DNA from: Acidimicrobiaceae bacterium
Lineage (GTDB): Bacteria; Actinomycetota; Acidimicrobiia; Acidimicrobiales; Bog-793
Direction: 5' to 3'
DNA length: 6,756 nucleotides
Assembly (NCBI GenBank): GCA_003170375.1
Contig: PMZN01000023.1
Coordinates: forward strand, 3,869 to 10,624
Shown here piece by piece: positions 1-6,756 of this stretch. The notes beneath the pieces are model-generated. The model ran no database searches. It was not told the DNA's origin and was given only the letters and a program-made list of their open reading frames with translations. Each line of letters opens with the position of its first letter. The stretch's first letter is position 1. The position numbers were made by a program, and so were the translations under genes.

Positions 1-1233
1 GCGCTCGCTTCGGCAGCACGGGGAGCGCTGGTCGCGGCGGGCCGACGGGCGCAGCGAGGAGATGACACGGCACCGGCCCGAGCGGTCGAGGCGGTCCTAG
101 GCGCGGCGGCCCGTTTCGAGGAGTTGCTTGCCGACGGCGAGGACCATCGGTTGCCTCCTGGTCTGGGCGGCGAGATCGGCGAGCACGTGACGCTCATGGT
201 CGATCGGCTCGAACGGCTGGGCGTGGAGCTGCGACGTGCCTCGGACGCCTCTGATGGACCGGGTGGCGGACCAGGGGGCGCAGGCACCGGCCCGGGTGGT
301 GGTGACGCGGCCCAGCGCTGTCTGAGGGCCCTCCTAGGAGTCGACCGCTGCCGTGAGGAGCTGGCTGCATGCATCTCGGCCGGCAATGACGAGGTGGTCT
401 GGGTCACCGGTGGGATCAGGCCGGCAATGCACTCGGCGCCTCTCGACGTTAGCGAGACCATGTCCGCTCAGGTGTTCTCGGCAATGCCAGTCGTTCTGAC
501 GAGCGCGACATTGCCGCGCGGGCTCGCCGCCAGGATGGGCGCGCCCTCCCACTCCACAGCCGAGCTCGACGTCGGCAGCCCGTTTGCCTACAAGGCGCAA
601 GGGCTCTTGTACTGCGCGGTGTCGCTCCCTGATCGCCGTCGTCCCGAAGCCGAGGCGGCGATCCACGACGAGATCGAGGCGCTAGTTCTCGCGGCAGGTG
701 GCCGGACCCTCGCTTTGTTCACCAGTCGACGCGCCATGACAGCCGCCGCCGAAGTGCTCGCAGGTAGGCTCCCGTGGCCCGTGCTCGTGCAAGGAGAGCT
801 TCCGAAGGCGGTGCTGCTCGAAGCACTCAGCTCCCAGGCGGCTGCGTGCCTTTTCGCGACGATGAGCTTCTGGCAGGGTGTCGACGTCCCGGGGCCGGCA
901 CTCGCGCTCGTCGTCATCGACCGGATCCCGTTTCCTCGACCGGCTGATCCCTTGATGGCTGCCCGTCGGGAGGCGGCCGGCCGGGCAGGGTTCCAGCAGG
1001 TCGACCTCCCGCGGGCCGCGACGTTGCTCGCCCAGGGCGCCGGGCGCCTGATCAGGACCGCCACCGACCGGGGAGTGGTCGCCGTCCTCGATCCACGTCT
1101 CGCGAAGGCCTCTTACGGGCCGACGCTGGTCAAGGCGCTGCCTCCGATGCGACGGACCAGGGACCGGGCGGAGGCAGAAGCCTTTCTCCGCGGGATCCAC
1201 GCCGAGGCCACCGGCGCGCTGCCGTCGTCTTAG
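1..1233 (+). CDS. DinG/XPD-family ATP-dependent DNA helicase, C-terminal part (5' end outside window)
   Basis: The reading frame is open from the first base to the TAG at 1231-1233, giving 410 visible codons, so the N-terminus (Walker A, Fe-S cysteines, DEAH box) lies upstream. Visible helicase motifs in order are VLTSATL (motif III, codons 165-171), LALFTSRRAM (motif IV, from codon 237), FWQGVDVPG followed by a DRIPFPRP stretch (motif V, from codon 290), and QGAGRLIR (motif VI, codons 345-352) with its arginine fingers. This is the arrangement of the DinG/YoaA/XPD C-terminal helicase domain. The family unwinds DNA 5'-3' and resolves R-loops, forks or G-quadruplexes, usually with a 4Fe-4S cluster, which cannot be checked here. 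A Gly/Pro-rich stretch at codons 86-102 sits before motif III, probably a loop in the arch or HD1 region. The ATG-like start near 124 (a TTG) is internal and not the true start. The family is secure; choosing between dinG and yoaA is not possible from this half. Confidence 0.87.
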   Translation, partial: ALASAARGALVAAGRRAQRGDDTAPARAVEAVLGAAARFEELLADGEDHRLPPGLGGEIGEHVTLMVDRLERLGVELRRASDASDGPGGGPGGAGTGPGGGDAAQRCLRALLGVDRCREELAACISAGNDEVVWVTGGIRPAMHSAPLDVSETMSAQVFSAMPVVLTSATLPRGLAARMGAPSHSTAELDVGSPFAYKAQGLLYCAVSLPDRRRPEAEAAIHDEIEALVLAAGGRTLALFTSRRAMTAAAEVLAGRLPWPVLVQGELPKAVLLEALSSQAAACLFATMSFWQGVDVPGPALALVVIDRIPFPRPADPLMAARREAAGRAGFQQVDLPRAATLLAQGAGRLIRTATDRGVVAVLDPRLAKASYGPTLVKALPPMRRTRDRAEAEAFLRGIHAEATGALPSS

Positions 1234-1312
1234 GCCGGTCAGCACGGCGAAGCCGGCGGCCGTCGCGATCGAGAGCCGCTTCTCGCTTGCGGAGCATCGT
1301 GACCGGCAGCCG

Positions 1313-1330
1313 TAGACTGCTCAGTCACCT
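1313..1330 (+). promoter_or_regulatory. Candidate -10 promoter element and very short leader of the PLP enzyme gene
   Basis: TAGACT at 1313-1318 fits the TANNNT -10 consensus of high-GC Gram-positive housekeeping promoters. Its last base is 12 bp before the ATG at 1331, so a transcript would start at about 1325-1331 and be leaderless or nearly so. No Shine-Dalgarno sequence precedes the ATG (CTCAGTCACCT), which agrees with that. The -35 is unconvincing: the nearest TTG-type hexamer, TTGCGG at 1287-1292, gives a 20-bp spacer. A short dyad, GACTG-CT-CAGTC (1315-1326), overlaps the -10 and the predicted start point. The call rests on one hexamer and spacing. Confidence 0.35.
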
Positions 1331-2734
<1,404 letters not shown>

Positions 2735-2747
2735 CTCGAACCGGTCG

Positions 2748-3653
2748 TCAATAGCCGAGGCGTTCGATCACGTCCGGGTGGCGTTGCCAGCCCTTCTCGA
2801 CCTTCACGAAGAGCTCGAGGTAGGCGCCGGGCTCGAGCTGCTGGCGCACGGCAGTGCCCGCCGCTTTCAGCACTCGACCGCGTTTCCCGATGACGATGCC
2901 CTTTTGTGATTCGCGCTCTACGAGGATCTCGCAACGGATCCTCGGCCATTCCCATTCGGTCACCCGGCACGCGATCGAATGTGGGAGCTCTTCCTCGGCA
3001 TTCCGCAGCAGCTGTTCGCGTACGAGCTCCGCGACATAGAAGGCCTCAGGGACGTCGCTCACCATGCCCGCAGGGAAGTAGCGCGGCCCCTCGGGCATCC
3101 GGGCGGCCAGGTACTCGACGAGCGCGGGAACGCCCTCACCGGACTTCGCCGAGACGGGGAAGTACTCGGCGCCGGTGAGCCCGAGCTCGGATGCGGCGAA
3201 CGCCAAGTGCTTGAGCACCTTGGCGTCGTCCACGCGGTCGATCTTGTTGAGCGCGATCACGGTGTCAGGGCGCAGTCGCTCGGCGATGTAGCGATCGCCC
3301 GAACCGATCGGCGCGCTGGCCTCGAGCAGCAGGACGCAGCAGTCGACGTCGTCGAACGTCGAGGCCGCCGTCTGGTTGAGGCGGTCTCCGAGGGCCGTGC
3401 GCGGCCGATGCACCCCAGGGGTGTCCGTGAAGACGATCTGGCCGTCAGGCCGGTCGAGGACGCCACGGACGCGGGTCCGGGTGGTATGAGGCGTCGCCGC
3501 GGTGATCGCGATCTTTCTCCCGAGGATCTGGTTGAGCAGAGTCGACTTGCCGACGTTCGGCCGACCGACGAGGGCCACGAAGCCGGAACGGAAGCTTGGC
3601 TCTGCATCGGGGCCCGCGCGCCCCTCGTCTTCGGGTACCCCGGAAGTGCTCAT
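2748..3653 (-). CDS. era: GTPase Era, 30S ribosomal subunit maturation factor
   Basis: Era is a GTPase that binds the 3' end of 16S rRNA through a C-terminal KH domain and assists late 30S assembly. In the 301-residue form the G motifs are all present: GRPNVGKS (30-37, G1), the TPHTTRTR switch (54-61, G2), DTPG (77-80, G3), NKID (136-139, G4) and SAK (168-170, G5). The type II KH domain follows, with the IGKRG loop at 255-259, and the protein ends in an Era-typical tail (ERLGY). I chose the ATG at 3653: it lies 13 bp after the TGA of the upstream membrane-protein gene and gives the usual Era length of about 300. An in-frame start at 3761 would add 36 residues inside the upstream gene and is unlikely. 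No strong Shine-Dalgarno is visible (only GACGGG), so translation probably relies partly on coupling. It is the last gene of the operon; its stop is 13 bp from that of the convergent PLP gene. Confidence 0.96.
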   Translation of the reverse strand: MSTSGVPEDEGRAGPDAEPSFRSGFVALVGRPNVGKSTLLNQILGRKIAITAATPHTTRTRVRGVLDRPDGQIVFTDTPGVHRPRTALGDRLNQTAASTFDDVDCCVLLLEASAPIGSGDRYIAERLRPDTVIALNKIDRVDDAKVLKHLAFAASELGLTGAEYFPVSAKSGEGVPALVEYLAARMPEGPRYFPAGMVSDVPEAFYVAELVREQLLRNAEEELPHSIACRVTEWEWPRIRCEILVERESQKGIVIGKRGRVLKAAGTAVRQQLEPGAYLELFVKVEKGWQRHPDVIERLGY

Positions 3654-3666
3654 CGACGCCCGTCGT

Positions 3667-5127
3667 TCACCGGCGGTTCTCGCCTTCGGCCCGCGCCGCG
3701 CCATCGCTGGGCTCGGAGGGTTCCGGACGGACCTCGCGGTCGCCCCGGTCAGCTCTGTCACCTGAGCGTTCCTCCCGTTCGGCGACCCTTTGGGCGCGCT
3801 CAGTCAGCCATTCCTGGTCCGGGTTCCTGGGGCCGGAGTGCAGCGGAGGTCCGTCGAGCCGGGCGATCCGGACGCTGCCGATGCGCCGGCCCTGCAGCTT
3901 CTCGGCGACGAGGAGGTGCCCGTCCACTTCGATCGACTCGCCTTCGGAAGGAACGTGTCCGCTGATGGCCAGCACGAGCCCGCCAATGCTGTCCCAGTCC
4001 CCGGCGGGCAGGTCCGCACCCAGGAGCTCGTTCACCTCGTCCACATCCATCTTGCTCGAGACCCGAAACTGGCCGCCACCGAGGGGCACGATCAAGGGCT
4101 CGTCGACGTCGAACTCGTCGACGATCTCGCCGACGAGTTCCTCGATGAGGTCCTCGAGCGTCACGACGCCGGCTGTGCCGCCATACTCGTCGATGACGAC
4201 GGCGAGATGGAACTGGCCGGCTTGCATCTCACGCATGAGCGGGGCGACACGTTTGGTCTCGGGGACGTAATTGGCCGGGCGGCAAAGCTGGCTCACCGGG
4301 CAGTGCTCCTTGCCACTGCGAGCCGCACGGATCAGGTCCTTGGTGAACGCAATCCCGATCACGTCGTCGAGACTCTGGTTGAACACTGGGATGCGGCTGT
4401 AGCCGGCCTCGATGGCCCGCTCGAGCACGGCTCCGGCCTCGACGGAATTCTCCACTGCGACAACGTCGGGCCTCGGCACCATGACCTCTCGCACGATCGT
4501 GTCACCGAACTCGATGATCGAGTGGATCAGGATCCTCTCGTCACTTTCGATGGCCTCGTCCAGGGCTGCGACGTCGGCAAACGCCAGAAGCTCCGACTCG
4601 GTGACGTCCGGCGCGGACCGAGCGGAGCGGCCGCCAGGCGTGATCAGACGCGCGAGGCCGATGAGCGCGCCGGACACGACGCGCGTCGGCGGGAACCTGA
4701 CGAGCGTCGTGACGAGCGGTGCCGCCAGGAGGGCAGCGCGATCGGAATGGCGTACCGCCCATTGCTTGGGCACGGCTTCGGAGAACACGAAGATCACGAC
4801 GACCTCGAACGCGGTGGCGACCGCGACGCCGATCGGGCCGAACACCTGTGCAGCTATGACGCCGACGAGCGTGGCGGCAACGAGCTGGAAGAGCAGGACG
4901 AGCAGCAGGATCGGCGCGAGGAATGCCTCGGGCTCCTCCACGAGCCGGCGCAGTGACCGTGCGCCCCTCTGGCCGGCGTCGTCGAGCGACTTGGCGCGCG
5001 CCCGCGAGGTTCGAGTGAGACCAGTCTCCGCGAGCGAGAGGATCGCCGAGCCTGCAATCAGGACGAAGACCGCCACCAGCAGGGCGCCGTCGGCGCCGGT
5101 GAAGCTTCGTGTCGAGGCCAGCATCAT
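3667..5127 (-). CDS. Hemolysin C/CorC-family membrane protein with DUF21, paired CBS and CorC/HlyC C-terminal domains
   Basis: This 486-residue protein has the CNNM/CorC architecture. The N-terminal DUF21 region (about 10-165) has hydrophobic segments near 14-34, 70-93 and 98-118 and a weaker one near 132-160, with the SLAETGLTR motif (31-39) and FSEAVPK (115-121) typical of the family. Two CBS domains follow: about 205-270 (VPRPDVVAV, YSRIPVFN) and about 285-340 (VIDEYGGTAG, then TLEDLIEELVGEI). A CorC/HlyC-associated domain occupies about 345-425. Relatives are implicated in Mg2+/Co2+ efflux or homeostasis, with CBS domains sensing adenine nucleotides; the old name hemolysin is misleading. 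The last 55 residues or so (430-486) are a highly charged Arg/Glu/Asp-rich tail, probably disordered and cytoplasmic. The ATG at 5127 overlaps the ybeY stop (ATGA); a second ATG directly follows at 5124 and could also serve. It sits between ybeY and era, as in many actinobacteria. The ion specificity is not readable. Confidence 0.93.
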   Translation of the reverse strand: MMLASTRSFTGADGALLVAVFVLIAGSAILSLAETGLTRTSRARAKSLDDAGQRGARSLRRLVEEPEAFLAPILLLVLLFQLVAATLVGVIAAQVFGPIGVAVATAFEVVVIFVFSEAVPKQWAVRHSDRAALLAAPLVTTLVRFPPTRVVSGALIGLARLITPGGRSARSAPDVTESELLAFADVAALDEAIESDERILIHSIIEFGDTIVREVMVPRPDVVAVENSVEAGAVLERAIEAGYSRIPVFNQSLDDVIGIAFTKDLIRAARSGKEHCPVSQLCRPANYVPETKRVAPLMREMQAGQFHLAVVIDEYGGTAGVVTLEDLIEELVGEIVDEFDVDEPLIVPLGGGQFRVSSKMDVDEVNELLGADLPAGDWDSIGGLVLAISGHVPSEGESIEVDGHLLVAEKLQGRRIGSVRIARLDGPPLHSGPRNPDQEWLTERAQRVAEREERSGDRADRGDREVRPEPSEPSDGAARAEGENRR

Positions 5128-5642
5128 GGGATCGCGCCCGGTTCTCGATGGTGGGCGGCAAGCAGCTGCTGTTCGAGCGCCTCCATCATCGCCGCTTCGG
5201 TGTCCTCCTCGTGATCCATGCCGAGCAGGTGCAGGATCCCATGCACGAGCAGCAGAGCGATCTCATCCTCGTAAGCCCCTGAGTGCTGGGGTGCCTGTCG
5301 CCAGGCCACCTCCGGGCAGATGACGACGTCGCCGATGAGAAGCGGCATGTCCTCGAGCTCTGCGGGTCCGCGGCCCGGGCCGCTCGCCTCCTGGTCCGGG
5401 ACATGACCAGGGCCGATCAGCTCGTCCTCGATCGGGAACGACAGCACGTCGGTGGGCCCTTTGCGACCCAAGAATCTCTCGTTGAGACCGGCGATGGCAG
5501 TCTCGTCGACGAACATGAGCGACAGCTCGGCATCGTCGCCGATGCCGCGGTCGGCGAGCACGCGCTCGGCGAGGGCCACCCAGCGGGCGAGATCGACTGG
5601 TCGATCGGTCTGCTCGTCGGCGGCGAAGACCTGGGCGCTCAC
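5124..5642 (-). CDS. ybeY: Endoribonuclease YbeY, 16S rRNA 3'-end maturation
   Basis: YbeY is a single-strand-specific metalloendoribonuclease involved in 16S rRNA 3'-end processing and 70S quality control. The diagnostic metal site HGILHLLGMDH is at 134-144, with H134, H138 and H144 as the zinc ligands. Upstream are the conserved PTDVLSFP (63-70) and GDVVICPE (104-111) motifs. Its 172 residues are somewhat longer than the 155 or so of the E. coli protein; the excess is mostly a Gly/Pro-rich loop at about 73-100 between those two motifs. The start is GTG at 5642, whose GTGA overlaps the TGA of phoH; no Shine-Dalgarno is visible before it, so re-initiation after phoH is likely. The stop overlaps the next gene in ATGA. 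The era gene in the same operon acts on the same end of 16S rRNA, which supports a shared role in small-subunit biogenesis. Confidence 0.97.
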   Translation of the reverse strand: MSAQVFAADEQTDRPVDLARWVALAERVLADRGIGDDAELSLMFVDETAIAGLNERFLGRKGPTDVLSFPIEDELIGPGHVPDQEASGPGRGPAELEDMPLLIGDVVICPEVAWRQAPQHSGAYEDEIALLLVHGILHLLGMDHEEDTEAAMMEALEQQLLAAHHREPGAIP

Positions 5643-6727
5643 TGCGGCGGCCGATTAGGCGGCGTGAGGTAGGCAGGCGATGGGGCGTTCTCGTGGGTCC
5701 CATTGCCGGTGTCGAGGCTTTCGGTGCCCTTGACGACCACGGCAGGCGCGTCCGGGCGAGCGGCGCCCGAGCCGATGTTCCGGGCCCGAGCGGAGCGGTC
5801 ATATGCGGTCACGATCTCGCGCACGATGCGGTGGCGAACGACATCGGCTTGCCCGAGACGGATGAACGAGATCCCTTCGATCTCGCCGAGCAGCTCCTCG
5901 AGGTCGAGCAATCCGGAGCGGCCACCTGCGATGTCGATCTGGGTGACGTCACCGGTCACGACCACCTTTGTGCCGAAGCCGATCCGGGTCAGGAACATCT
6001 TCATCTGCTCCGGAGTCGTGTTCTGAGCTTCGTCGAGGATCACGAAGCTCCCGTTGAGCGTGCGGCCTCGCATGAAGGCGAGCGGGGCCACTTCGATCGT
6101 TCCCCGTTCGAGCAGCCGCTGGGTCCCCTCCGGCTCGAGCATGTCGTACAAAGCGTCGTAGAGCGGGCGCAGGTACGGATCGACCTTGGCCATCAGATCG
6201 CCCGGCAGGAACCCGAGCCTTTCCCCGGCCTCGACCGCCGGGCGCGTCAGGATGATGCGGGCAACCGCCTTCGCCTGGAGGGCCTGCACGGCGAGAGCCA
6301 CTGCGAGGTACGACTTGCCCGTGCCCGCAGGGCCGATCCCGAACGTGATCGTGTTGGCTGTGATGGCGTCGACGTAGCGCTTCTGGCCCGCGGTCTTCGG
6401 GTGCACTTTGCGGCCTCGTGCTGACCGGCCGACCTCCGCGGTGAGGACCTCCGACGGCCGCACGTCCTCCTTCACCATCTCGATGGTGTGCCCCACGTTC
6501 GTCGGATCGAGCCAGTGACCTTGTTCGAGCAGCGCAACGAGCTCTTCGAACAGGCGGCCCACTCGCTCGGCTTCGGGACCTTCGACAGTGATCTCGTTGC
6601 CGCGGACGTGGATCCGCGTGCCGTCGAACGCCTCTTCGACGGTACGCAGCAACTCGTCACGTTGGCCCAGCAGGCCCACCATGAGGTGGTTCCCGGGGAC
6701 GAGGATCTTGACCTGGGTGGACGACAC
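5639..6727 (-). CDS. phoH: PhoH family P-loop ATPase (PhoH-like protein, YbeZ type)
   Basis: This protein of about 362 residues carries Walker A GPAGTGKS (132-139), RPAVEAGERLGFLPGD (162-177), Walker B VILDEAQN (229-236), the sensor-like TGDVTQID (258-265) and a conserved DVVRHRIVREIV segment (295-306). These define the PhoH/YbeZ ATPases, which are related to superfamily 1 helicase cores. The N-terminal region (about 5-75) resembles the small domain of PhoH-like proteins. YbeZ homologues interact with YbeY and are thought to have a helicase or ATPase role in rRNA processing. The last 45 residues or so are a Pro/Ala/Gly-rich tail lacking family motifs. I chose the GTG at 6727, preceded by a weak GAGAG; the conserved KILVPGNH begins seven residues later. 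The frame stays open to the window edge, so a start further upstream cannot be excluded. The stop overlaps ybeY in GTGA, and this is the first visible gene of the four-gene operon. Confidence 0.94.
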   Translation of the reverse strand: MSSTQVKILVPGNHLMVGLLGQRDELLRTVEEAFDGTRIHVRGNEITVEGPEAERVGRLFEELVALLEQGHWLDPTNVGHTIEMVKEDVRPSEVLTAEVGRSARGRKVHPKTAGQKRYVDAITANTITFGIGPAGTGKSYLAVALAVQALQAKAVARIILTRPAVEAGERLGFLPGDLMAKVDPYLRPLYDALYDMLEPEGTQRLLERGTIEVAPLAFMRGRTLNGSFVILDEAQNTTPEQMKMFLTRIGFGTKVVVTGDVTQIDIAGGRSGLLDLEELLGEIEGISFIRLGQADVVRHRIVREIVTAYDRSARARNIGSGAARPDAPAVVVKGTESLDTGNGTHENAPSPAYLTPPNRPPQ

Positions 6728-6756
6728 TTGGCTCTCGTACGAAGGGTACCAGGCAC

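Noticed and set aside
124..126. TTG at 124 as the helicase gene start
   Set aside because: The same frame is open back to base 1 and the protein would lack the whole first helicase domain, so the gene is cut by the window edge.
1270..1285. CGAGA/TCTCG hairpin with a 6-base loop after the helicase gene, and a looser GCCGG/CCGGC pair at 1234-1257
   Set aside because: The stems are only 5 bp, no T-run follows, and such pairs are common by chance in GC-rich DNA; not enough to call a terminator.
2979..3965. 328-codon plus-strand open frame opposite era
   Set aside because: It mirrors the era coding strand, has no domain-like motif and crosses the junction of two real genes.
3790..4956. 388-codon plus-strand open frame opposite the CBS/CorC gene
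   Set aside because: It is antisense to a clearly recognisable protein; its translation is His/Asp/Glu/Arg-rich with no known motif, as expected from the complement of high-GC codons.
4412..5323. 303-codon plus-strand open frame rich in Ser/Thr/Ala/Arg
   Set aside because: It spans two real minus-strand genes and has the low-complexity composition of a shadow frame.

Overview
The window is high-GC bacterial DNA, about two-thirds G+C by eye (not counted), packed with genes using G/C-ending codons. It looks like an actinobacterial chromosome. The gene order phoH-ybeY-CBS/CorC membrane protein-era, without the HD phosphohydrolase and dgkA/cdd genes found in this locus in Firmicutes, is familiar from Actinobacteria. 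Assignment to a class such as Acidimicrobiia would be a guess. There is no sign of a mobile element, prophage, CRISPR array, tRNA or rRNA.

Plus strand, 1-2734: the window opens inside a DinG/XPD-like superfamily 2 DNA helicase, of which only the C-terminal 410 codons are present. After a 97-bp gap holding a candidate -10 box comes a complete 467-residue fold-type II PLP enzyme. It combines a cysteine-containing N-terminus of threonine-synthase type with a dehydratase-like active-site lysine motif. Its reaction cannot be read from the sequence, and it is the least understood gene here.

Minus strand, 6756-2748: four genes read right to left as one tight operon: phoH (ATPase), ybeY (16S rRNA maturation endonuclease), a DUF21/CBS/CorC-type membrane protein, and era (GTPase for 30S maturation). 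Junctions are a GTGA overlap, an ATGA overlap and a 13-bp gap, so translation is probably coupled. YbeY and Era both act on the 3' end of 16S rRNA and small-subunit maturation. PhoH is a recurrent neighbour thought to act in RNA metabolism, and the CBS protein is probably an ion-transport or membrane component.

The PLP gene and era converge with only 13 bp between their stop codons. An imperfect hairpin spans this junction and could serve both transcripts. I see no convincing new multi-gene system; the uncharacterised PLP enzyme is the best candidate for new biology.
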